Source of the DNA: an uncultured Bacilli bacterium
GTDB taxonomy: Bacteria > Bacillota_I > Bacilli_A > ML615J-28 > CAG-313
Assembly: GCA_944326155.1 (NCBI GenBank)
Contig: CALVCV010000003.1
Location: forward strand, 47,690 to 111,689
DNA length: 64,000 nucleotides
Reading direction: 5' to 3'
The notes under the pieces were generated by a model. The model made no database searches, had not been told where the DNA came from, and worked only from the letters and a program-made list of their open reading frames with translations. Shown here piece after piece: positions 26,464-35,599 of this stretch (positions are counted from its first letter, which is position 1; each line of letters begins with the position of its first letter). The translations under genes were made by a program, and so were the position numbers.

Positions 26464-27249
26464 CTATCTAACAATGAGTTGTTGTTCAAGAGAGGTTTTA
26501 AGGCTCTCAAGAGAAACATTGCCAGTAATTGTACCACCAATAGTTGTAGCAATTCTACCCGTTTCTTCTGATACAACAATTGTAAAGGCATCACTTTGTT
26601 CACTAATGCCGATTGCGGCACGATGTCTTGAGCCATAGTGTTGTGGAATATCTTTTTTTTGACTGGGTTGATAAAAAGCACTTGCACATTTGATTCTATT
26701 TCCTCTAATAATTACCGCTCCATCATGTAAAGCTGTATTAGGATGAAAAATTGTTTCTAATAATTCAAAGGTAACAAGTGCATCTAACTTAACTGCACCT
26801 TCTACTAAGGTATTTAATGTATGTTCTTTTTCAATCGTAATAATTGCCCCTATCTTACGATTTCCAAGATGTTCAGCGGCTTTTAAAAGGGTCTGAATCA
26901 ATTCATCTTTTACCTGTTGATTGGTTAAAAATTCTTTGGAAGGTTTACCAATAATTTTTTTGGCAAATATTTTTTTATATTCTGGTAAATAATATAAAAT
27001 TGTCATAAAACTTAGCAAAATAAAAGCCGTTAATGTAATCGCAACGCCAATTGCTGTACCCATAATGATACTAAGAACTAGTAAAGCAAAAATAACAAGA
27101 TATGCAATTAAAATGTTTCTTGAGCGTACATGCTTAACTAAAATAAAAATGACAAGCGAAATGGCTAAAATAATTATGAGCAATTCAATAATAAAACTTA
27201 CCCATCCATAATTTAAAGAATCTAGATGTTCATTTAAACTTTTAATCAT
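26464..27249 (-). CDS. cdaA: Diadenylate cyclase CdaA
   Basis: Membrane-bound synthase of the second messenger c-di-AMP. In 261 residues it has three membrane helices (about 16-37, 47-63 and 66-86) and a DisA_N/DAC domain. Catalytic motifs DGA (176-178) and RHR (208-210) are intact, followed by VSEETGRI. It overlaps the ankyrin gene by 4 bases upstream and is 12 bases from the PAS gene downstream. The usual Bacillota order cdaA-cdaR-glmM is not kept; neither cdaR nor glmM is present in the window. Confidence 0.96.
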   Translation of the reverse strand: MIKSLNEHLDSLNYGWVSFIIELLIIILAISLVIFILVKHVRSRNILIAYLVIFALLVLSIIMGTAIGVAITLTAFILLSFMTILYYLPEYKKIFAKKIIGKPSKEFLTNQQVKDELIQTLLKAAEHLGNRKIGAIITIEKEHTLNTLVEGAVKLDALVTFELLETIFHPNTALHDGAVIIRGNRIKCASAFYQPSQKKDIPQHYGSRHRAAIGISEQSDAFTIVVSEETGRIATTIGGTITGNVSLESLKTSLEQQLIVR

Positions 27250-27782
27250 TTGTTTTCTCCTTTTTGCGTACTTTTGATTTTATTTAAATACTTTATGATT
27301 TTTAAATTTTTCTCATCCTTGGCATAATCTAAGATGGATAAATTTTTTTCGTCCACTTGCATAATGTCAGCATGATAATTAATTAATATTTTCATGAACT
27401 TTAAATCGCCATCGGTTGTCGCAAGATGTAATGGCGTTTGTTCAAATTCACCTGTAATATTGACATCAGCACCATTTTTAATTAATATTTTAATGGCTTT
27501 AGCATTTTTTTCGCTCACCGCAAGATGTAGAGGCGAAAGATAATTATCATCACAAATATTTGGATTACAACCACTTTCTATCAATAGTTTAATCAATTGA
27601 TTAAGACGGTATTCAATAGCATAATGCAACAGGGTTTTCCCCTTGTAATACCTACTATTTAAATTAATATCACTATTCTTATATTTTTTTAATAATTGTT
27701 TAATATATCTAATTCTTGGCGAAGGTTTTTTCATTTCATTTATGATGAGTGATATTTCTTTTTTATTTGTTTTAATTTTCAT
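27246..27782 (-). CDS. Ankyrin repeat protein
   Basis: A 178-residue soluble protein with an N-terminal helical part and three to four ankyrin repeats (about 60-170): KTLLHYAIEYRLNQLIKLLIESG, LSPLHLAVSEKNAKAIKILI, QTPLHLATTDGDLKFMKILI, LSILDYAKDEKNLKIIKYL. Predicted protein-protein interaction module. The ATG at 27782 is preferred because GAGG lies 9 bases upstream. The gene overlaps the helicase-like gene at its start and cdaA at its end, so the three proteins are translationally linked and may act together. Confidence 0.85.
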   Translation of the reverse strand: MKIKTNKKEISLIINEMKKPSPRIRYIKQLLKKYKNSDINLNSRYYKGKTLLHYAIEYRLNQLIKLLIESGCNPNICDDNYLSPLHLAVSEKNAKAIKILIKNGADVNITGEFEQTPLHLATTDGDLKFMKILINYHADIMQVDEKNLSILDYAKDEKNLKIIKYLNKIKSTQKGENK

Positions 27783-30700
27783 AAGTTTTAGCCTCTTTTG
27801 TAATTTCATCAATTACTTTCTTAAAAGAAACAAATAAATCAAGCGTATAAATCAATTTTACATTCCATCCACGTTTTTCATATTCATCATGGTAATATTG
27901 ATAGTCGTCAATAAAAGTATTTAAATTTTCGTTTTCTTTACCAACAATTACAATACCCATTGGTTTTTTATTTTTAATGACTAAATCAAAGCCTCCAAAA
28001 TTATCTTCAACTCTTAAGCCTTGACCAACAAGGGCCTTTTTTACATAAGGAACAATTCCTCCTTTGGGCTCTAAGATATTGACATTTTTACCAATCGCTT
28101 TTTGAATCGAAATTCTTGTATTATTATTGATAGCCTCAATACGATTTTTAATAAAATATAAGACAACACTATTATGAGCAGTAATAAAATTCTTAAAAAT
28201 TAAATCTTTTAAAGAATCTTCAACATCTTTGAAATCATCATAATACATAAACACATCATTAACATAACGATTACCTTCGGTTAAAGCATTTAAAATACGA
28301 ATCTTATAACATAAGATATTGATAATTTCTTCTGGCGAAAAACTATTATTTAACAAATTTACAACTGCTGTATACACTTTTCTTCTTGTTTCTTCTTTGG
28401 TTACAACAATATTAATAATATGTTCTGGGTGAGTTTTATAGCGATTGAAAATATCTTTAATAAAATCTTCAAATGTATCACTCATGACGATACTATAACG
28501 ATTTTCAAACGAATAGATATATTGGTTGGTATATTCCCAACTATTATTAAACTTAGCATTGGCTAAAACATATCGACGATAAAATGAAATTGAACAAGCC
28601 TTACCAAGACGTTTCATTAACGCATTAGATACCGAAGTTTGGAATAATAAGTCACCAAAGGCAAGAGCTTGTTTACATTCTGAAAGTCTACCATATTTGT
28701 TTGCGGTCGAAAGATGGACATCATCAAGAATCACTAAATCAAAAAAGTTTAAATCTAAATCACCATTAAAGATATCTAAATCGCTAAAGAAAACTTGTGT
28801 CGTTTTCAACATAGCTTTAACAAGTTTATTGTAATTGTTAAATTCAATATTATTATAAATTGTAGGATTTTTTTTTAGTTCATTACTTTTTATAATAAGT
28901 TCTTCTAAATTTTTTCTACAATATTGTATCTCATATTTTTCAAATTCTTTTATTTTTTCAATTTCTTCTTGCGGATGATTTAAAATAGGGTGTTGAAGAA
29001 GGGCTTCTTGATAGTTTTGCAAAAGCACTGAATAGATAAATTGTTTAGAAATATTTTTACCATACTTACAACTTCTAATGCCATCAAACAAATTTTTGAG
29101 TCCATATTGTAAAAATTCTTCTGTTAGACTATTAATTTTTAAAATTGGATGAATTTGATCGGTTTTACTAATATACTGTTTAAAAAGTGTATAGTTTGCT
29201 GAAAAACTATTAGTAAGTAGTTTCGGCTGGCTACCCTTGAAGCATACCGCAAACATTCTATAAGCTAGATTCCAATCTAAGTATAAGTTATCAAGAACTC
29301 TTGCTTCATCTAACAAGGTTTCAAATTCTTTATCCTTAAAAATAGAATTGAGGATTCTTTTATCTTTTAGCATCTTGAAGAATTCATCATAGTGTTCAAT
29401 AGTTTGGCCAATTTCATTAATCGTAGTATCAAGACCATGATAATATTTACCAAGATGATCTTGATACTTTTCTTTTTGTTTATCTAAAGCTACAAGTAAT
29501 TGTTGATATTGCAAGTCTGCTTTAATCAATCTTACAATATCATCATAACTCACACTTGATGCACCATTAAAAATTTCTTTGATTTCATCTTTTAAGGTAT
29601 CAACAGTTTTTAGATATTCATTCCAAATTTTAAGTTTTTCAACTTTATCACTAATACTGCCTTCAATGATATTGATATTGTAACTACGAAGCGTTGTACA
29701 AAGACTACTTGTTCGATAACTTTCATCTTTAAATTCTTTTAACAATGTATAAGCTTTTTTTAAATACTGAACATGATTGGGTTCTTTCATCATTTTACTT
29801 AAGAAAGTTTTAAAATATGTTTTTTGCACAACATTTAAGTTTAGGGTATATTGATAGAATTGGACAAATAAATTGACAAAATTTTCATCAAAATCTTTAA
29901 TATTTAACATTTCACTTAATCTTAAGTCAATGGATTTCATCGAAGTATAATATCTTTTGATTCTTAAAATAATGTCATTAGGATCAATATGTTCTTTTTT
30001 TAACAAATGATAATTGATAAATACTTTGAATGCTTTCTCATCTTTACCTTTTTTAATAGCAGCTTCAATATTATCTTTTGTCAAGTTTTCCATCTTATAA
30101 ACATACTTTGGTAAATAGGCTTTTTCTTGTTTATAAAGACTATAACTATTTACAATTTCATCACCATATTTGGTAAATAAGCCAGGTATAGTATAATAAG
30201 CTTCAAAAATTGTTTGATTAAAGTTTGTTAAAGCAATAAAATTGCTTAAACTACTAAATAAAGCATATATTGCATCATCTAACATCGTAAAATTAAAAAG
30301 TTTTGCAAGTTCTTGAGTTAGACGATTCATACGTAAGATGTTATCAGCAATTTCTTTCGAAAGTAAGATTAACTTATTATCAAAAGCAAGTAAACGATTG
30401 ACAAAAAGTGCATCTTCTGATTGATAATCTTCATCTATTACAATGTGGTCAGCAACAATCATATCAAAAATATTTTTCATTCTACCAGGCTTATAAGACT
30501 TTGCAATATGAGCCTCATAATATTTATTGACACTATAATTGATATCTACTAGCCCTTGAATTTCACGTAAATCTTTTAGTACATCTTTTCTAATAGTTTC
30601 ATCTTGCCACTTGTCAAGTGGCCTGATTGAGGCAAAACTATAAATATGTAAAACAAGTTTATATAAATCACTAATATTAATGGGGATATTGAGTTGATAT

Positions 30701-32061
30701 TTACTAACAAAATTTTTTAAGGTATTATATAAGAGTTCATGCTTGTTGTATAAGTTTTTACTACGTTCAATAATATCTTCTGGCATGATATTATTATGAG
30801 AAGTTTGCAAACGATGCCAAATATTATTCGCATATAAATCAATTTGTTCAAGACAAGCTTCTATTTCTACTAGTTGGTGATAGATTAGGGATGCTTCATG
30901 AAATTCTAAGGTGTTTTCTAGTAAAATAGGTTCTAAATTAGAATATTTTTGTTTGATAATAGCTAAATACTCTAAAATGTGACTTACTTTAAAACCATGG
31001 ATACGTTTTTGTAAGGCTTTAGGTAACGCAAAAATTTCACTAATAATTTCATATGAAATAGGTTTTTCATCTAAATCTTCAAAAACAAGTTCTGGTTTTT
31101 CAATTTTTCTTAAATTCTTGGTTAAATTATAGGTATATCCACTAAGACCAAGATAAGTAAAATTCTTTTCAATATCAAAAATATTATCTAGATCCTGATT
31201 GACATAAAGTATCTTTTTTCCTTTAGCAATTTGATCAGTTAAAATATTGATAATCGTATATGTTTTACCACTACCAAGGCGACCATTGATGGCTAAACGT
31301 TCCCCATCACTCGCTTTTAAAATTACATACTTTTGATTGATATTAGTAGGAAGAACTCCTTTACTATTTTGAAAATATTTATGTAGAATCATCTCTTCTG
31401 TCATTTCATTGATGGATGATTCAATTGACATATAATCTTCATCTAAAATAAAATCAGGGTATTCAACAAAAGCAATTGTAAAATAACTAGTTGGTTCGGT
31501 AGATGTATGCATAAGATTTGCAAGTGTTAAACATAAAGAATCAATATCTTTGGCTGAAGTTATTTTATGATTTTTAATATTTTCAAGAAATCTTTTTTCC
31601 TCACTATCGACAGTTTCTTTAAAGTTGGCATTTGTGTATTTGATAAGTTTATTATTGATTTGGGCATCACCATTTTTGATGATTTCTAAATGTTGATAAT
31701 CAAAATCAAAAGGAATGAGTACAACTGGAGCATATTTTTCACACTGTAATTCATCGATATATTTAATTGTACCAGCAGTAAGTAAAAACTTACATGTTGA
31801 ATTTTTTAGTCTTAAATTGATCAAATAATTTAATTGATAATACACATCTTCTTTTTTATCAGCTGTAATTTTTCCAATACCATCACTTAATAATTCCAAA
31901 TGAACGAGTTCATTAAGAGAAATTTTCTCATTATTCAAAAAACGATTTAAGACAGCAATATCAATAATTCCAACTTCTATGAAATAACTTTCTTCTAAGA
32001 TATTCATAAGATGCAGATTTCTTGATTGAATGTAATATTTTCTTTCATTTTTAATTTTCAT
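27772..32061 (-). CDS. Very large DUF4011/SF1 helicase-like protein with degenerate motifs
   Basis: A 1429-residue protein. The N-terminal part (about 25-150, CKFLLTAGTIKYIDELQ...APVVLIPFDFDY) resembles the DUF4011 domain of large SF1 (DNA2/NAM7-type) helicases. Walker A is GRLGSGKT (near 260-267) followed by ILYVNQDLDN. A long helical insert (about 320-1090) follows, then a Walker B-like FDLVILDDVH (~1105) with DD in place of DE. The last ~90 residues look like a Vsr/DUF559-type nuclease fold (GFDLVIKNKKPMGIVIVGKE ... YHDEYEKRGWNVKLIYTLDLF). I cannot find convincing helicase motifs IV-VI. The ATG at 32061 is seven bases from GAGG. Its function is unknown; defence or nucleic-acid repair are possibilities. 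Confidence 0.65.
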   Translation of the reverse strand: MKIKNERKYYIQSRNLHLMNILEESYFIEVGIIDIAVLNRFLNNEKISLNELVHLELLSDGIGKITADKKEDVYYQLNYLINLRLKNSTCKFLLTAGTIKYIDELQCEKYAPVVLIPFDFDYQHLEIIKNGDAQINNKLIKYTNANFKETVDSEEKRFLENIKNHKITSAKDIDSLCLTLANLMHTSTEPTSYFTIAFVEYPDFILDEDYMSIESSINEMTEEMILHKYFQNSKGVLPTNINQKYVILKASDGERLAINGRLGSGKTYTIINILTDQIAKGKKILYVNQDLDNIFDIEKNFTYLGLSGYTYNLTKNLRKIEKPELVFEDLDEKPISYEIISEIFALPKALQKRIHGFKVSHILEYLAIIKQKYSNLEPILLENTLEFHEASLIYHQLVEIEACLEQIDLYANNIWHRLQTSHNNIMPEDIIERSKNLYNKHELLYNTLKNFVSKYQLNIPINISDLYKLVLHIYSFASIRPLDKWQDETIRKDVLKDLREIQGLVDINYSVNKYYEAHIAKSYKPGRMKNIFDMIVADHIVIDEDYQSEDALFVNRLLAFDNKLILLSKEIADNILRMNRLTQELAKLFNFTMLDDAIYALFSSLSNFIALTNFNQTIFEAYYTIPGLFTKYGDEIVNSYSLYKQEKAYLPKYVYKMENLTKDNIEAAIKKGKDEKAFKVFINYHLLKKEHIDPNDIILRIKRYYTSMKSIDLRLSEMLNIKDFDENFVNLFVQFYQYTLNLNVVQKTYFKTFLSKMMKEPNHVQYLKKAYTLLKEFKDESYRTSSLCTTLRSYNINIIEGSISDKVEKLKIWNEYLKTVDTLKDEIKEIFNGASSVSYDDIVRLIKADLQYQQLLVALDKQKEKYQDHLGKYYHGLDTTINEIGQTIEHYDEFFKMLKDKRILNSIFKDKEFETLLDEARVLDNLYLDWNLAYRMFAVCFKGSQPKLLTNSFSANYTLFKQYISKTDQIHPILKINSLTEEFLQYGLKNLFDGIRSCKYGKNISKQFIYSVLLQNYQEALLQHPILNHPQEEIEKIKEFEKYEIQYCRKNLEELIIKSNELKKNPTIYNNIEFNNYNKLVKAMLKTTQVFFSDLDIFNGDLDLNFFDLVILDDVHLSTANKYGRLSECKQALAFGDLLFQTSVSNALMKRLGKACSISFYRRYVLANAKFNNSWEYTNQYIYSFENRYSIVMSDTFEDFIKDIFNRYKTHPEHIINIVVTKEETRRKVYTAVVNLLNNSFSPEEIINILCYKIRILNALTEGNRYVNDVFMYYDDFKDVEDSLKDLIFKNFITAHNSVVLYFIKNRIEAINNNTRISIQKAIGKNVNILEPKGGIVPYVKKALVGQGLRVEDNFGGFDLVIKNKKPMGIVIVGKENENLNTFIDDYQYYHDEYEKRGWNVKLIYTLDLFVSFKKVIDEITKEAKTYEN

Positions 32062-32108
32062 ACTCATACCTCATCATCTTTGATGCATAATACTCCACTA
32101 TAGTATTT

Positions 32109-32136
32109 ATTATATCACTATTATTTGTTTTATTAA
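32109..32136 (-). promoter_or_regulatory. Probable promoter for the helicase-like/ankyrin/cdaA operon
   Basis: On the minus strand TTAATA (32136-32131), a 16-base spacer and TATAAT (32114-32109), about 48 bases before the start codon. The -35 is a weak match. Confidence 0.5.
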
Positions 32137-32150
32137 AGTAAAATGGGAAA

Positions 32151-32175
32151 AAAAATCTTGCACTAGCAAGATTTT
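32151..32175 (-). terminator. Terminator of hflX
   Basis: AAATCTTGC, a 4-base loop and GCAAGATTT followed on the minus strand by eight T residues; it begins at the hflX stop codon. Confidence 0.85.
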
Positions 32176-33457
32176 ATTTTATCTGATATTTAGAATACAA
32201 ATTATATAAATATTTGCTAACTTTTGCGACAACAAAAATACCATCATCTTGAAAAACAAAATTTTCAATCTGGGCTTTTTCTTTAAAAAGACTAAATACC
32301 TCACCTTTATCATAAGGAATTAAGAATTTAGCAGAAATGACATCTTGAAATAATTTATTTTTAATATAAGAGATAAGTTCCAAGAAACCTTGTTTAGTAA
32401 TGGTTGATGTATTAATTTTATCCTTTGAAACGTGTGGTAAAAATATCTCATTTTTTACTAAATCATATTTGTTAAATAGATAAACAACCGGTACATCTTT
32501 CACCTCAAGACTTTGTAAGACTTGATTTGTCGTTTCAATTTGTAAATTAGCATATGGATTTGAAGCATCTACCACGTGAACAATTAAAGATGCTTCTTTG
32601 ACTTCTTCAAGGGTGGATTTAAATGATTCAATTAAATGGTGAGGAAGATTACTTACAAAGCCTACGGTATCAGTAATAATAAATTCTTCATTGGTTGGCA
32701 GTTTGATTTTACGAGAAGAGGTTTCAAGAGTCGCAAATAACATATCCTTTACCAAAACGGTTTTATCCATATCCTCACCAAACATTTCTAACAGTGTATT
32801 GATACAAGATGATTTCCCCGCATTCGTATAGCCAACAAAAGTCACAATTTTTACTTCATTTGTAAGACGCATCTTACGAGCATTTTTTCTTGCTAACACA
32901 ATCTCTTTTAGTTGTTTTTCTGCTTTACTAATCCGTTTTTCAATATGGCGACGATCTTCTTCTAATTTGGTTTCCCCACTACCACGTCTTGCCCCACCAG
33001 CACCACCGCCACCACCACCAAGTCTAGAAAGATCAGTATATGATCCAGTTAGTCTTGGTAATTTATATTTTAAATTGGCAATTTCAACTTGTAAAAGCGC
33101 TTCTTTAGTTCTTGCTCTTTTTCTAAAGATTTCTAAAATGAGCATCGTCCTATCTATAATATCAATTTCTACTACTTCTTGAATGTTTCGAAGTTGAACA
33201 AAGGTTAATTCTTCTAAGAAGACAACGAGGTCTGCTTGATGAAGGGATACTAAATTTCTTAATTCTTCTAGTTTTCCACTACCAAGATAAGTTGCATTAT
33301 TAATCGTTGGCATATTTTGAATCAAACTATCAATCACTGTTAATTCACAAGCCTCACACAATGCTTCTAATTCTTTTATTTGATAATCAAATTCCTCATT
33401 TGTAGTATGATTGACACCTACAATAATGGTCTTAATTGGGACAATAATATTTTCCAT
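32174..33457 (-). CDS. hflX: Ribosome-associated GTPase HflX
   Basis: A 427-residue GTPase that binds the 50S subunit and splits stalled ribosomes. The N-terminal HflX domain (about 10-135, with ATYLGSGKLEEL) is followed by the glycine-rich linker (147-160) and a helical hairpin. The GTPase domain has G1 GYTNAGKSS (209-217), G3 DTVGFVSNLPHHLIESF and G4 NKYD. The C-terminal extension is shorter than in E. coli. AGAGG lies 8 bases before ATG. It is transcribed away from the ClpC-like gene. Confidence 0.95.
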   Translation of the reverse strand: MENIIVPIKTIIVGVNHTTNEEFDYQIKELEALCEACELTVIDSLIQNMPTINNATYLGSGKLEELRNLVSLHQADLVVFLEELTFVQLRNIQEVVEIDIIDRTMLILEIFRKRARTKEALLQVEIANLKYKLPRLTGSYTDLSRLGGGGGGAGGARRGSGETKLEEDRRHIEKRISKAEKQLKEIVLARKNARKMRLTNEVKIVTFVGYTNAGKSSCINTLLEMFGEDMDKTVLVKDMLFATLETSSRKIKLPTNEEFIITDTVGFVSNLPHHLIESFKSTLEEVKEASLIVHVVDASNPYANLQIETTNQVLQSLEVKDVPVVYLFNKYDLVKNEIFLPHVSKDKINTSTITKQGFLELISYIKNKLFQDVISAKFLIPYDKGEVFSLFKEKAQIENFVFQDDGIFVVAKVSKYLYNLYSKYQIK

Positions 33458-33481
33458 AAGCTTATCCTCTCTTTGTTTTCT

Positions 33482-33510
33482 ATTTTATCATATCTTAGTT
33501 TTTTTTGCAA
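33482..33510 (-). promoter_or_regulatory. Promoter of hflX
   Basis: On the minus strand TTGCAA (33510-33505), a 17-base spacer and TAAAAT (33487-33482), about 25 bases upstream of the start codon. Confidence 0.65.
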
Positions 33511-33547
33511 GCCTTAAAGTAGGCGTCTAAGTTTTCTTTTTTTTGCA

Positions 33548-33553
33548 TATAAT
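33548..33553 (+). promoter_or_regulatory. Putative -10 box of the ClpC-like gene
   Basis: TATAAT 55 bases before the start codon; no good -35 sits 16-18 bases upstream. I saw no CtsR heptad repeat or CIRCE element around it. Confidence 0.4.
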
Positions 33554-33607
33554 GCCTTGTACGAAAACCCTTTTAAAAAAAGGAAACAGCGTTCTAAGGA
33601 GGAATTC

Positions 33608-35494
33608 ATGTTTGAAACTTTCAGTACAAATGCTCTTGAGATTATTGATGATGCTTTAAAAATTGCGCGAAGCCTCAACAAAAAATTAGTAGGTAGTGAG
33701 CATTTGTTACTTTCAATGTATCAAAAAAAAGATACAATTTGTCATTTTCTACTATCAGAAAAAAATATTACTTATGATGATTTACTAGGCATTATAAATA
33801 ACTTAGTCATCTTCCGTAAAAATGACAATCAAAGCCTAACCTATAGTAAAAAATTTCAAGAAATTATTTTATATGCCAAAGCGCTTGCTGAAGACTTAGG
33901 CAGTAAATATGTCTATGATGAACATATTTTTTATGTCATGCTAAAAGAAGAAGATAGTATTGCCACCATTGTTTTAGAAAAACTAGGTATTGATATTGAA
34001 GAATGCATAATTGATATTGAAGAAATTTTTAATTTTTTTGAACCTCAAAAAAAAGAAGAAAAAGCAACTCCCTATCCTTTTCTCATTAACTTATCTAATG
34101 CTCCTAAAGTACATCCTTTTATCAAACGTAGCAACTATATCGAAAAAATCATTTATATTTTATCCAAGAAACAAAAAAATAATCCCCTTTTAATTGGCAA
34201 CGCCGGCGTTGGTAAGACTGCCATTGTTGAAGGCTTATCGGAAATTCTCAAAAATGAAACCATTTATCAATTAGATCTAGGTGGTATCGTTTCTGGAACT
34301 AAATATCGTGGTGAATTAGAAGAAAAAATTACTAAAGCCATGGAGTATATTAAAAATCATCATGCAATTGTCTTTATTGATGAAATTCATAATATTGTAG
34401 GAGCAGGTTCAAATGATGGATCACTAGACATTGCTAATATTTTGAAACCATACTTATCAAGGTCAGACTTTAAACTTATTGGTTCAACCACTCTTGATGA
34501 ATATTATCGTTTTATTGAAAAAGATAAAGCCTTATCACGACGTTTTCAAAATGTTTATATTGATGAACCGACCGAAAAAGAAACCTATCAAATTTTAGAA
34601 GGCATCAAAAAAAGTTATGAAGATTACCATCACGTTACTTATTCAAAGCATGCCTTAGAAAAGATTATTACTTGCTCTAAACTATTTTTAATCAATAAAA
34701 ATTTTCCTGATAAAGCCATTGATATTATGGATGAAGTAGGGGCAAGAAAAAAAACATCTCCCAAGTCTGTTGATCAATTAATTGATGAAGTATTAGTTGA
34801 TACAACTGGTGTGAAAAAAATATCACTTAAAAAATTAAGAAAATTATCTCTCAATTACAACCAGTTAAAAATTAATTATTTAAAATTTATCAAACGCTAT
34901 GAATTTAATTATCCATTAAATAATATAGGAACTATTTATGTTGAAGATGATTTTCATCCACAAGACTTAATTGATGATTTAAGTAAAGTATTTGGTTTTA
35001 AAAAAGAAATGTATTTAGAAATTGATTTAGAAAATTTTTACGATATTACGATGTTAAATAATTTAATTGGCTCTAGTAAAGGTTATGTTGGATTTGAACA
35101 AGGTGGTGTTTTATCAGAACACTTGATAAAATATCCAATGAGTTTAGTTTTTCTTAAAAATTTTAGTAGTGCTCATCAAAGTATTCAGAACTTTTTAAAG
35201 ACTCTTTTTCATAAATCCTTTTTTTTAGATAATAAGGGCCGTAAAATTTATTTGATTAATACTCTTTTTATCATTTCTAAGCCTACTACTGTTAGTCATT
35301 TAACTGGTTTTATTCATCATGAAACAAAAGAGGAAATTACTAAGCTTGCAACTCTTAAAAAGAAGACTATTCCCTATCATTTAGAAAAAATTCTAAAGCA
35401 ATATCATTTACCTGACAAACTATTAAAGAAAAATTCTCCTACATTGCCAGATGAAATTTTTTCTTTACTATTAGATATGAAAAAAAAGAACTAA
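33608..35494 (+). CDS. ClpC-like Hsp100 protein with inactive second ATPase domain
   Basis: A 628-residue protein of ClpC/ClpA type (family usually 750-850). Residues 1-140 are the Clp N-domain (FSTNALEIIDDALKIARSL). The first AAA+ domain is complete: Walker A GNAGVGKT (197-204), Walker B IVFIDEI (254-260), and arginine fingers in SRRFQNV (310-316). The middle coiled coil is missing. The second AAA+ domain is recognisable from LIGSSKGYVGFEQGG (486-500), but its Walker A is replaced by GTIYVEDDFHP (441-451) and its Walker B by LVFLKNF (513-519). The C-terminal small domain is cut short. AGGAGG is five bases from the chosen ATG. The stop codon TAA is also the first base triplet of the IS end repeat. 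Confidence 0.85.
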   Translation: MFETFSTNALEIIDDALKIARSLNKKLVGSEHLLLSMYQKKDTICHFLLSEKNITYDDLLGIINNLVIFRKNDNQSLTYSKKFQEIILYAKALAEDLGSKYVYDEHIFYVMLKEEDSIATIVLEKLGIDIEECIIDIEEIFNFFEPQKKEEKATPYPFLINLSNAPKVHPFIKRSNYIEKIIYILSKKQKNNPLLIGNAGVGKTAIVEGLSEILKNETIYQLDLGGIVSGTKYRGELEEKITKAMEYIKNHHAIVFIDEIHNIVGAGSNDGSLDIANILKPYLSRSDFKLIGSTTLDEYYRFIEKDKALSRRFQNVYIDEPTEKETYQILEGIKKSYEDYHHVTYSKHALEKIITCSKLFLINKNFPDKAIDIMDEVGARKKTSPKSVDQLIDEVLVDTTGVKKISLKKLRKLSLNYNQLKINYLKFIKRYEFNYPLNNIGTIYVEDDFHPQDLIDDLSKVFGFKKEMYLEIDLENFYDITMLNNLIGSSKGYVGFEQGGVLSEHLIKYPMSLVFLKNFSSAHQSIQNFLKTLFHKSFFLDNKGRKIYLINTLFIISKPTTVSHLTGFIHHETKEEITKLATLKKKTIPYHLEKILKQYHLPDKLLKKNSPTLPDEIFSLLLDMKKKN

Positions 35495-35509
35495 CATTTA
35501 AGGTGAAAT
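35492..35509 (+). repeat. IS terminal inverted repeat (orfB end)
   Basis: TAACATTTAAGGTGAAAT, the exact inverted copy of 36233-36250. Its first three bases are the stop codon of the ClpC-like gene. Confidence 0.85.
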
Positions 35510-35544
35510 AGTCAAATAAAAGTAAATACAAAAAGAACTTATAT

Positions 35545-35590
35545 AAACCCTTGCTCAATTCGACAATTCGATATTGAACGAGGGTTTTAT
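35545..35590. terminator. Terminator-like hairpin within the IS remnant
   Basis: AAACCCTTGCTCAAT and ATTGAACGAGGGTTT pair with one mismatch and one G-U around a 13-base loop, followed by TTTTAT on the plus strand. It could terminate the ClpC-like transcript. On the other strand the arms belong to the end of the orfB remnant. Confidence 0.55.
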
Positions 35591-35599
35591 ATTGTAATG

